Source: Megamonas sp. UBA1792 (GTDB lineage: Bacteria; Bacillota_C; Negativicutes; Selenomonadales; Selenomonadaceae). Taken from it: DNA of 5,263 nt. Numbering within the stretch: position 1 is the stretch's first letter; every line of letters begins with the position of its first letter. The translations under genes and the position numbers were made by a program. Where the stretch lies: contig DCFY01000162.1 of NCBI GenBank assembly GCA_002315155.1, forward strand, positions 1-5,263. The letters are read 5' to 3'. The notes beneath the pieces were generated by a model that was given only the letters and a program-made list of their open reading frames with translations, was not told the origin of the DNA and ran no database searches. This document shows, one piece after another, positions 1 through 5,263 of this stretch.

Positions 1-90
1 AAAAACACAGCACAGAAAAAACACAAAAAAAAACAAAAAAAAAAAAAAAAAAGAGACAGAATAAAAAAAAAAAAAAAACTATAGAATTGG
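1..90. other. A-rich low-complexity left edge, probable contig-end artefact
   Basis: This stretch is nearly all adenine, with runs of 18 A (35-52), 16 A (63-78) and then 10 A (91-100), broken by short CA/GA bits. It encodes nothing recognisable, and its composition is quite unlike the balanced coding sequence that begins immediately after it. It abuts the middle of a csaB gene, where the N-terminal domain should be. The likeliest explanation is low-quality or homopolymer-extended sequence at the end of an assembled contig. A real insertion or poly-A tract in the genome is possible but less likely. Confidence 0.7.
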
Positions 91-102
91 AAAAAAAAAA
101 CC

Positions 103-639
103 CCATTTTTGGTTTTTTCTGTGCGTGAGTGGCGTGCTTGGAAGTATTATAAAGAAGTCATTGCACAGGCTGCGGATGCAATTGCCAGTGAGTTTGGTGC
201 GCGTGTGGTATTTTTGCCAATGCAGTATCCGGAGGATGTAAAGGTGGCGGAAGCAATTGCTGCCCGGACGAAGGAAAAGACTATTGTGCTGAATGATGAA
301 TATGCCACAAGTGAGCTTCTGTCGATCGTTGGCAATATGGACCTGCTCATTGGAGTACGCCTTCATGCACTTATTTTTGCAGGTGTCATGGGTGTGCCGA
401 TGATTGGTATTTCTTATGATCCCAAGGTGGATCGCTTTCTGAATTCAATTGGTGAAAAAGTTGTTGGCGATCTGAAGAATGTCACAGTAGATGGTCTTAT
501 GGCTGAAGTGCGGGAAAAGTGGAATGATAAAGCCGTATTTCGTAAACGAAATACAGAGCTGCTTGCAGGTCTCAGAACAGCAGCATCCCATAATGCGGAA
601 CTGGCACTTGGCCTTGTTTATGAGAAAGAAGAAAAATAA
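103..639 (+). CDS. csaB: Polysaccharide pyruvyl transferase CsaB, C-terminal half (5'-truncated)
   Basis: CsaB-family enzymes move pyruvate from phosphoenolpyruvate onto a sugar of a cell-wall-linked polysaccharide, making the ketal that SLH-domain envelope proteins bind. The remaining ~178 codons are about half of the usual ~360 and correspond to the C-terminal lobe. Visible family marks are FSVREW at the start, then GVRLHALIFAG (352-384), then GISYDPKVDRF (406-438). The His of RLH and the Lys of DPK are 20 residues apart, matching the His308/Lys328 pair that I recall as important in Paenibacillus alvei CsaB. Homology seems to start near 103 (PFLVFSVREW); upstream the frame meets TAG at 82-84 and A-rich sequence. 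The TTG at 109 is therefore not a true start, and the real start lies outside the window. The TAA at 637-639 is followed by a terminator, so the gene is the last of its transcript. The biological acceptor is not determinable here; in Negativicutes the link to SLH binding is less certain than in Bacillus. Confidence 0.85.
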   Translation, partial: PFLVFSVREWRAWKYYKEVIAQAADAIASEFGARVVFLPMQYPEDVKVAEAIAARTKEKTIVLNDEYATSELLSIVGNMDLLIGVRLHALIFAGVMGVPMIGISYDPKVDRFLNSIGEKVVGDLKNVTVDGLMAEVREKWNDKAVFRKRNTELLAGLRTAASHNAELALGLVYEKEEK

Positions 640-677
640 ATCTGTGGTAGCTTAGAATAAGCTTTATATCAAGAAGT

Positions 678-710
678 AGAGGACGCTGTGCAGACAGTGT
701 CCTCTTTTTT
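678..710 (+). terminator. Rho-independent terminator after csaB
   Basis: An 11-12 bp stem is formed by AGAGGACGCTGT (678-689) and ACAGTGTCCTCT (694-705), with one G-T wobble and a GCAG tetraloop. It is followed directly by a T6 run (705-710). It lies 38 nt after the csaB stop and before the ftsE promoter, and separates the two transcription units. Confidence 0.92.
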
Positions 711-729
711 CTGATTTTAAATTTTTATT

Positions 730-759
730 CTGCAAACTTTCATGATTTTATGGTACAAT
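730..759 (+). promoter_or_regulatory. Probable sigma-A promoter of the ftsEX operon
   Basis: The -10 hexamer TACAAT (754-759) is preceded by TGG, giving an extended -10 (TGn). The best -35 is weak, CTGCAA (730-735) with an 18-bp spacer, which fits an extended -10 promoter. It sits between the csaB terminator and ftsE. The predicted transcription start near 766 would leave a leader of about 55 nt. No operator-like repeat is evident. Confidence 0.6.
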
Positions 760-805
760 AAAAATTAGTTTGTGCAGGGAGTAAATATTTTGACGGAATT
801 TTTAT

Positions 806-811
806 GGAGGA
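806..811 (+). promoter_or_regulatory. Shine-Dalgarno site that sets the ftsE start
   Basis: GGAGGA lies 10-11 nt before ATG 822. An in-frame ATG at 804 overlaps this very site and has no ribosome site of its own. Starting at 822 gives MIHMKNVSKIY, the usual FtsE N-terminus. A third in-frame ATG at 831 is too far from the site (~20 nt). Confidence 0.8.
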
Positions 812-821
812 AGTACATTTT

Positions 822-1508
822 ATGATACATATGAAGAATGTTTCAAAGATTTATGAGAATGGTGCTTTAGCGCTGGACCATGTAAACATTGATATTGAAA
901 AAGGTGAATTTGTCTTTATTGTTGGCGCCAGCGGAGCGGGGAAATCTACGTTTATAAAGATGCTTTTTCGTGAAGTGCTTCCGTCGGAAGGGACGCTTAC
1001 AGTAAATGGACGTAATGTCATTCATATGATACATAAGGATGTGCCTTATCTGCGTCGTGGTCTGGGCGTGATCTTTCAGGATTATCGGCTGTTACCGGAT
1101 AAGACAGTTTATGAGAATGTGGCTTTTGCGATGCAGGTCATCGAGGCTTCACGCCGCACGATGCAGCGCAGTGTCAACTCTGTACTGGATGTTGTCGGAC
1201 TCAGAGAAAAGTATAAGTGCTTTCCATCGCAGCTTTCCGGTGGGGAGCAGCAGCGTGTAGCAATTGCACGGGCTATTGTAAATGATCCGGCAATTGTTAT
1301 CGCCGATGAACCAACTGGGAATCTTGATCCTGATACATCCTGGGACATTATGGATATTTTTAAGCGCATTAATACATCAGGAACAACGATCGTCATGGCA
1401 ACACATGATAAAATGATTGTCGATGCAATGCAGAAGCGTGTTGTTGCAATTGAGGACGGGCGTATTGTGCGTGATGAGGCGCAGGGGGTATATGGCTATG
1501 AGGATTAG
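822..1508 (+). CDS. ftsE: Cell division ATP-binding protein FtsE
   Basis: FtsE is the cytoplasmic ATPase of the FtsEX complex, which uses ATP hydrolysis to switch on peptidoglycan hydrolases on the other side of the membrane. The 228-aa product is the normal family length. All ABC motifs are present: Walker A GASGAGKST (35-43), Q-loop Gln86 in FQDYRLLPD, signature LSGGEQQ (138-144), Walker B IVIADE (158-163, catalytic Glu163), D-loop NLDPD (167-171) and switch His195. The FQDYRLLPDKTVYENVAF stretch is typical of FtsE rather than of LolD or MacB relatives. The start at 822 is chosen from the Shine-Dalgarno site at 806-811; starting at 804 would add MEEVHF. Its 3' end overlaps ftsX by 11 nt, indicating translational coupling and matched stoichiometry. 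It is first in the operon after its own promoter. Confidence 0.97.
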   Translation: MIHMKNVSKIYENGALALDHVNIDIEKGEFVFIVGASGAGKSTFIKMLFREVLPSEGTLTVNGRNVIHMIHKDVPYLRRGLGVIFQDYRLLPDKTVYENVAFAMQVIEASRRTMQRSVNSVLDVVGLREKYKCFPSQLSGGEQQRVAIARAIVNDPAIVIADEPTGNLDPDTSWDIMDIFKRINTSGTTIVMATHDKMIVDAMQKRVVAIEDGRIVRDEAQGVYGYED

Positions 1509-2385
1509 GACGACAGAATATTTTATACGTGAGGTATTTTTTTCTTTGAAAAGAAACAACTGGATGTCAGTGGCTTCAATTGGGACGGTTGCTGTATCGC
1601 TTTTTGTTCTGGGTATGTTTCTCATCCTTGTGCTTAACTTCAATAAAATGGCAGAGACACTTGAGTCGCAGGTGCAAATTAATGTATATTTGCAGGATGA
1701 TTTAAAGAAAGAGGATATTAAGTCAATCGAAGAACAGATTAAAGATATGCAGGGGATTGAAACGGCAAAATATATTGATAAGGATGAGGCACTGAAACGA
1801 TTCAAAGAACGTTTAGGGGATCAGAAATTTCTGCTTGATGCACTAGGGGAGACCAATCCTTTGCCGAATGCCTATGAGATAACGGTTACCCAGCCGGAAC
1901 TTGTAAAGACAGCGGCGGTGTCCCTTGAAAAAATTAAGGGTGTGGAGTCAGTGAAATTTGGACAGGATGTTGTGAAACATCTTTTTGATATTACACGCCT
2001 CATCCGTATTTTTGGTCTTGCGCTCATGGTTCTTTTGGCTGGAGCAACACTTTTCATTATATCGAATACGATACGCCTTACGGTGTTTGCGCGCCGCAAG
2101 GAGATTGCAATTATGAAGTATGTCGGAGCAACAGATTGGTTCATTCGCTGGCCTTTTCTGCTGGAAGGGGTGGCCTTGGGGTTCTTTGGCGGCATTATTG
2201 CTGCTGTTGCGCTTCGCAGTACTTATGCGGCAGTGACGGCGAAGGTATATAGTACGCTGGCATTTTTCCCGCTCATACCAGAGTATCCGTTTCTGAACTA
2301 TATTAGTCTGGCTATCCTGTTCAGTGGTATGCTGATTGGGTCTGTCGGCAGCACGATTTCATTGAAGCGGTTCTTGAAAGTATAA
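1498..2385 (+). CDS. ftsX: Cell division protein FtsX, permease-like partner of FtsE
   Basis: FtsX is the integral membrane half of FtsEX; its extracytoplasmic domain binds the hydrolase or its activator. The 295-aa product shows the expected topology: a cytoplasmic N-terminus (MRIRTTEYFIREVFFSLKRN), TM1 ~25-48, a large outer domain ~49-166, TM2 ~169-190, then the conserved cytoplasmic loop RRKEIAIMKYVGATDWFIR (199-217), TM3 ~219-241 and TM4 ~266-288. The outer domain carries the typical KYIDKDEALKRFKERLGD segment. The start is chosen at ATG 1498 because AGGGGG (1483-1488) lies 9 nt upstream and the protein then begins like other FtsX. ATG 1492 is in frame but only 3 nt from that site. The gene overlaps the end of ftsE and is followed after 11 nt by the M23 peptidase gene, its likely partner. 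Confidence 0.96.
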   Translation: MRIRTTEYFIREVFFSLKRNNWMSVASIGTVAVSLFVLGMFLILVLNFNKMAETLESQVQINVYLQDDLKKEDIKSIEEQIKDMQGIETAKYIDKDEALKRFKERLGDQKFLLDALGETNPLPNAYEITVTQPELVKTAAVSLEKIKGVESVKFGQDVVKHLFDITRLIRIFGLALMVLLAGATLFIISNTIRLTVFARRKEIAIMKYVGATDWFIRWPFLLEGVALGFFGGIIAAVALRSTYAAVTAKVYSTLAFFPLIPEYPFLNYISLAILFSGMLIGSVGSTISLKRFLKV

Positions 2386-2396
2386 GGAGAGATGTC

Positions 2397-3521
2397 ATGA
2401 TGGATTTTAGGCATGGCTGTGCGATTGCTGCAGCGCTTCTTGTAGTGAGCTCGTTTTCTACGGCGTTAGCTGAGGATGATTCTCTGCAGGATAAGCTTGA
2501 TACGTTGAACAATCAGGCAACAGAGCAGCAAAAAAATACAGATTCGGCAGCAGCGAAAGTCAATACAATTTCAGATCAGCTGCGGCAGCTGCAGGCGGAA
2601 GTCGACGAGGCGAATGCAGTCTATAAGGATGTAAAGAAAAAACTGGACGATACACAGGATAAAATCGATGAGAATGAAACCCTGCTGACGAAGACAGAAA
2701 AGGAACTTGCGGGGAAGACAAAAATCCTGAATAAACGTGTACGTGATATTTATATTAATGGGCAGATCAGCTATGTAGATGTTTTATTTGGCGCAACGGA
2801 TTTTTCGGATTTTCTGACACGTATGGATCTTTTGAAGCGTATTATTAAATACGATTATGATCTTGTCACGAAGGTACAAGCAGATAAGGCCATTGTCGTA
2901 GCAACGCGCGAGTCTCTGGAAAAGGATAAAGAAGCCGTAAAGGGACTTGTAAAGGATGCGAAGGATAAAGAAACCATCGTGAAGCAGAAGAAAGACAGCA
3001 AGAAAAAGCTGCTCGATAAAGCGCAATATGATCGTGATACATCGGAGCGTGCCTATCAGGAAATTGTAGCAGCATCGAAACAGGTTGAAAACCTCATTCG
3101 TCAAAGCCGCTATAGTGTACAGGTGCCAAGCGGCGGTTCGGGGCGTATGATCTGGCCTATTAACGGTGAAATCACCTCACCGTTTGGCTGGCGCATCCAT
3201 CCAATCTTTGGAACGGCGCGTTTTCATAGCGGTCTTGATATTGCTGGGGATTATGGCGATCCGATCTGTGCTGCGGCAAGCGGAACGGTGATTTACGCGG
3301 GCTGGATCAGCGGTTATGGAAATGCCGTGATTATTGATCATGGCGGTGGAATCACTACACTTTACGGCCATAATGAAGCCATCAATGTTAGTGTCGGTCA
3401 GTCGGTATCACAAGGACAGGTTATTGCACTATGTGGTGCAACAGGGGATGCAACCGGACCTCATTGTCATTTTGAAGTTCGTCAGGACGGTGAACCGGTA
3501 AGTCCATACGGTTATTTATAA
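2397..3521 (+). CDS. Secreted coiled-coil M23 peptidoglycan endopeptidase, EnvC-like
   Basis: This 374-aa exported protein belongs to the murein hydrolase activator/M23 family. It has a Sec signal peptide (1-25, likely cut after ALA before EDD), then heptad-rich coiled coil at ~28-115 and ~155-237 flanking a short segment (GQISYVDVLFGATDFSDFL) conserved in FtsEX-linked hydrolases. A LytM/M23 domain follows at ~250-374. The domain looks catalytically complete: zinc ligands His277 and Asp281 (HSGLD) and His358, and general-base histidines His325 (YGHN) and His356 (GPHCH). This contrasts with E. coli EnvC, whose LytM domain is degenerate and only activates amidases, so this one probably cuts peptide cross-links itself. 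AAGGAGA (2384-2390) lies 6 nt before ATG 2397; a second ATG follows at 2400. Placement 11 nt after ftsX argues that FtsX binds the coiled coil and relieves autoinhibition, as inferred for EnvC, PcsB and CwlO. The exact bond cleaved is unknown. Confidence 0.92.
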   Translation: MMDFRHGCAIAAALLVVSSFSTALAEDDSLQDKLDTLNNQATEQQKNTDSAAAKVNTISDQLRQLQAEVDEANAVYKDVKKKLDDTQDKIDENETLLTKTEKELAGKTKILNKRVRDIYINGQISYVDVLFGATDFSDFLTRMDLLKRIIKYDYDLVTKVQADKAIVVATRESLEKDKEAVKGLVKDAKDKETIVKQKKDSKKKLLDKAQYDRDTSERAYQEIVAASKQVENLIRQSRYSVQVPSGGSGRMIWPINGEITSPFGWRIHPIFGTARFHSGLDIAGDYGDPICAAASGTVIYAGWISGYGNAVIIDHGGGITTLYGHNEAINVSVGQSVSQGQVIALCGATGDATGPHCHFEVRQDGEPVSPYGYL

Positions 3522-3556
3522 AAAGAACCATAAATGAGGAAAGTTTGGTGGAAATC

Positions 3557-4702
3557 ATGGCAAGTAAAAAGAAAATTGTCCTTGGGGCATTTGTTGTAGC
3601 TATACTATCCTCGTTTTTGACGGTTATGGGACTGTATTTGCTTCTTGGACTGAATACACATAAAATAACAGATACGCTGCGCTTTTTTGGGGCATTGCGC
3701 TTCATTGAAGAGCAATATGTAAATCAGGTTGACGATACGAAGCTTATTGATGGTGCAATCGCTGGTATGGTGAAGTCTCTGGATGATCCGCATTCCCTTT
3801 ATCTTGATTCGGGTATGTATAAGGATCTTATTGAGCATACCGAAGGATCTTTTGGTGGAATCGGTGTATTCATGGGGTTCAAGGACGATGTGGTTACAAT
3901 TGTATCCGTCATGGAAAATACACCAGGAGCTGAAGCCGGTCTGCAGGCTGGTGACGAAATTGTTGCAGTTGATGGTGTATTGTCGAGTAAGATGCAGCCG
4001 GAAGAAACGGCGATGAAGATTCGCGGTAATGCGGGAACGGATGTTGTTTTGACGATTCGCCGTGCTGGTGCGGCTGATACGGACTATACGGTTACGCGTG
4101 CTGTCATCAAGACACATACCGTTGCACATAACATGCTGCCAGGTGATATGGGATATATTCGCATTGCTTCTTTTGGTGAAAATACAAGTAAGGAATTCAG
4201 GGACGCTTATAGTGATCTTGAAGAACAGGGTATGAAAGGTACGATCCTTGATCTGCGCGGTAATCCGGGCGGGCTCGTAACAAGCTGTGTAGATATTGGT
4301 AATCTTCTTGTACCAAAGGGTGAAATTGTGTCCGTTGTCCAGCGTGATGGTACAAAGGAAGAACATATGTCAAGTCTGGAAAAAATCAAATATCCGCTTG
4401 TTGTGCTTATTGATGGCGGCAGTGCGAGTGCAGCAGAGATTCTTGCGGGTGCCATACAGGACACGCAGGCAGGTACGCTTGTCGGAGCAAAGTCGTATGG
4501 CAAAGGGTCTGTGCAGGTTGTTATGCCAATGTACGAGGGTGATGCGCTAAAGCTCACAATCGCTAAATACTATACTCCAAGCGGACGCAGCATTGATGGA
4601 ACAGGTATTGAACCGGATGTTGCTGTAACTGCTGATCCAAATGGACAGGAGGATACACAGGCACTGAAGGCAATTGAAATATTGAAGGAAAAAATGCAGT
4701 AG
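3557..4702 (+). CDS. S41 family C-terminal processing peptidase with PDZ domain
   Basis: This is a CtpA/CtpB-type serine protease that trims or degrades envelope proteins from their C-termini. With start ATG 3557 it has 381 aa: a positively charged N-terminus, a hydrophobic segment ~7-32 (signal anchor or signal peptide), a helical region, PDZ ~97-180 (GSFGGIGVFMG; NTPGAEAGLQAGDEIVAVDG), and the S41 core. The core has DLRGNPGGL (232-240), catalytic Ser291 in GGSASAAE, Lys316 in YGKGSVQ and Gln320. The 25- and 4-residue spacings match the Ser-Lys-Gln triad of B. subtilis CtpB as I recall it, so the enzyme should be active. The start is uncertain: GAGGA (3536-3540) is ideally placed for in-frame GTG 3548, while ATG 3557 has only GGTGGA close by; TTG 3545 is also open. 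It lies about 35 nt after the M23 gene and ends before a strong hairpin, so it is the last gene of the operon. Its substrate is unknown; the neighbouring hydrolase is an obvious candidate. Confidence 0.94.
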   Translation: MASKKKIVLGAFVVAILSSFLTVMGLYLLLGLNTHKITDTLRFFGALRFIEEQYVNQVDDTKLIDGAIAGMVKSLDDPHSLYLDSGMYKDLIEHTEGSFGGIGVFMGFKDDVVTIVSVMENTPGAEAGLQAGDEIVAVDGVLSSKMQPEETAMKIRGNAGTDVVLTIRRAGAADTDYTVTRAVIKTHTVAHNMLPGDMGYIRIASFGENTSKEFRDAYSDLEEQGMKGTILDLRGNPGGLVTSCVDIGNLLVPKGEIVSVVQRDGTKEEHMSSLEKIKYPLVVLIDGGSASAAEILAGAIQDTQAGTLVGAKSYGKGSVQVVMPMYEGDALKLTIAKYYTPSGRSIDGTGIEPDVAVTADPNGQEDTQALKAIEILKEKMQ

Positions 4703-4710
4703 AGCATAAA

Positions 4711-4756
4711 AAAACGGTCATGCAGCGGGATGGGGGTTCCGCTGCATGACCGTTTT
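4711..4756 (+). terminator. Strong hairpin terminator after the S41 peptidase gene
   Basis: An 18-bp perfect inverted repeat, AAAACGGTCATGCAGCGG (4711-4728) with CCGCTGCATGACCGTTTT (4739-4756), encloses a 10-nt G-rich loop. On the + strand the T-tract is short (TTTT then ATAT). On the opposite strand the flanking A7 run (4708-4714) would give a better U-tract. It closes the ftsEX operon and could also stop antisense transcription. Confidence 0.9.
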
Positions 4757-4815
4757 ATATTGGGGAAATTTATAATAAATATTTTGTGAATATAGTATAG
4801 CATAGAAAAAAGAAT

Positions 4816-4844
4816 TTGTCGTGTATACATTTTTACTATATAAT
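4816..4844 (+). promoter_or_regulatory. Sigma-A promoter of uvrB
   Basis: TTGTCG (4816-4821) and a perfect TATAAT (4839-4844) are separated by exactly 17 bp, in an AT-rich intergenic stretch between the upstream terminator and uvrB. The predicted start is near 4851, giving a leader of about 84 nt. This is the best promoter in the window. Confidence 0.8.
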
Positions 4845-4845
4845 A

Positions 4846-4857
4846 GTACATATGTTC
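4846..4857. promoter_or_regulatory. Candidate LexA (SOS) operator overlapping the uvrB start site
   Basis: GTACATATGTTC differs by one base from the Gram-positive LexA/DinR core GAAC-N4-GTTC, and its central ATAT is identical to the classic Bacillus box. It begins one base after the -10 and covers the expected transcription start, where a repressor would block RNA polymerase. uvrB is a standard SOS-regulon gene. The flanking C and G of the 14-mer consensus are not present. Confidence 0.6.
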
Positions 4858-4934
4858 ATGTTTTATAAGTAAGAATCAGATTGTTTTAGGGATATAAATA
4901 AAATGGAATCATGATGAATAGGAATGTGGTAAAT

Positions 4935-5263
4935 ATGGCTACTGTACCGAAGCTGAATACAATGCATTTTGAAAAAGAAGTACCTTTCAAAGTAGTCGCA
5001 CCATTTGAACCGATGGGTGATCAGCCACAGGCAATTGATGATTTGGCTGCGGGTATTGATAACGGACAGACGGCTCAGGTGCTTCTGGGAGCGACAGGGA
5101 CAGGCAAGACGTTCACGATTGCAAAAGTTATAGAGAAGGTGCAGAAGCCGACACTTGTCATTGCACATAATAAAACGCTGGCGGCCCAGCTGGCTAGTGA
5201 ATTTAAGGAGTTTTTCCCGGATAACTATGTCGGCTATTTCGTAAGTTATTATGACTATTATCA
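4935..5263 (+). CDS. uvrB: Excinuclease ABC subunit B, N-terminal fragment (cut by window end)
   Basis: UvrB is the damage-verifying helicase-like subunit of nucleotide excision repair, loaded by UvrA and then recruiting UvrC. The window holds ~109 of the usual ~650-700 codons. Visible marks are the family opening [11 protein letters not shown] (24-34), Walker A GATGTGKT (52-59), HNKTLAAQL, and YFVSYYDYY at the very end, where the DNA-binding beta-hairpin region begins. ATG 4935 is chosen because AGGA (4920-4923) lies 11 nt upstream; in-frame ATGs at 4911 and 4914 would add a few residues (MNRNVVN) but have poorer ribosome sites. The gene has its own promoter and a possible LexA box, separating it from the ftsEX operon. 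uvrA often follows in Firmicutes but lies outside the window. Confidence 0.96.
   Translation, partial: MATVPKLNTMHFEKEVPFKVVAPFEPMGDQPQAIDDLAAGIDNGQTAQVLLGATGTGKTFTIAKVIEKVQKPTLVIAHNKTLAAQLASEFKEFFPDNYVGYFVSYYDYY

Noticed and set aside
1..100. Poly-A tracts as a retroelement tail, phase-variable tract or insertion end
   Set aside because: There are no target duplications, inverted ends or associated genes, and the tract sits at the sequence edge, so an assembly artefact is the simpler reading.
804..821. ATG 804 as the ftsE start
   Set aside because: It overlaps the Shine-Dalgarno sequence itself, and the resulting six extra residues are not part of the usual FtsE N-terminus.
1417..1497. Upstream in-frame starts for ftsX inside ftsE
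   Set aside because: The added residues are the out-of-frame reading of ftsE, and ATG 1498 has a proper ribosome site and a family-like N-terminus.
1377..1805. Minus-strand open frame across the ftsE-ftsX junction
   Set aside because: Both sense genes here have complete family motifs; the antisense frame has no motif and no convincing ribosome site.
2397..2475. Lipoprotein signal on the M23 protein
   Set aside because: The only early cysteine (residue 8) precedes the hydrophobic core, and no lipobox is present; the ALA cleavage site suits signal peptidase I.
3605..4366. A 253-codon open frame on the minus strand
   Set aside because: It lies fully antisense to the S41 peptidase gene, shows no recognisable domain, and has a composition typical of a shadow frame.
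4757..4934. Small RNA or riboswitch before uvrB
   Set aside because: The stretch is AT-rich with no conserved aptamer pattern and no terminator of its own; promoter and operator explain what can be seen.

Overview
The window reads as part of a Gram-positive-lineage chromosome, most plausibly a Negativicutes bacterium (Selenomonas/Anaerovibrio-like). This is inferred from the gene order csaB / ftsE-ftsX-M23 peptidase-S41 peptidase / uvrB, from strong purine-rich Shine-Dalgarno sites, from sigma-A-type promoters and from moderate base composition. I cannot fix the genus from sequence alone. All recognised genes are on the + strand and densely packed; there is no mobile element, CRISPR array or RNA gene that I can support.

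Region 1 (1-710): about 90 bases of A-rich low-complexity sequence run straight into the C-terminal half of a CsaB-type polysaccharide pyruvyl transferase. An in-frame stop at 82-84 cuts the frame, so the N-terminal half is absent; this looks like a poor-quality contig end rather than biology. The gene ends at a strong intrinsic terminator (678-710).

Region 2 (730-4756): one apparent operon with its own extended -10 promoter. It contains ftsE (ABC ATPase), ftsX (membrane partner, overlapping ftsE by 11 nt), a secreted coiled-coil M23 peptidase with a complete LytM-type active site (11 nt after ftsX), and a membrane-anchored PDZ/S41 C-terminal processing protease (about 35 nt later). It closes with an 18-bp perfect hairpin. 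The natural reading is a division or cell-wall-remodelling unit: cytoplasmic FtsE ATP hydrolysis is passed through FtsX to the extracytoplasmic hydrolase, and the S41 protease may trim or degrade the hydrolase or other envelope proteins.

Region 3 (4757-5263): an AT-rich intergenic stretch carries a near-consensus sigma-A promoter (TTGTCG-17-TATAAT). A LexA/SOS-box-like palindrome lies over the expected transcription start, followed by the first ~109 codons of uvrB, cut by the window end.

Nothing here is clearly an undescribed system; it is mostly conserved core genome. The points most worth a second look are the possible FtsEX-hydrolase-protease regulatory unit, with an M23 enzyme that looks active rather than degenerate, the candidate LexA operator at uvrB, and the suspect sequence at the left edge.
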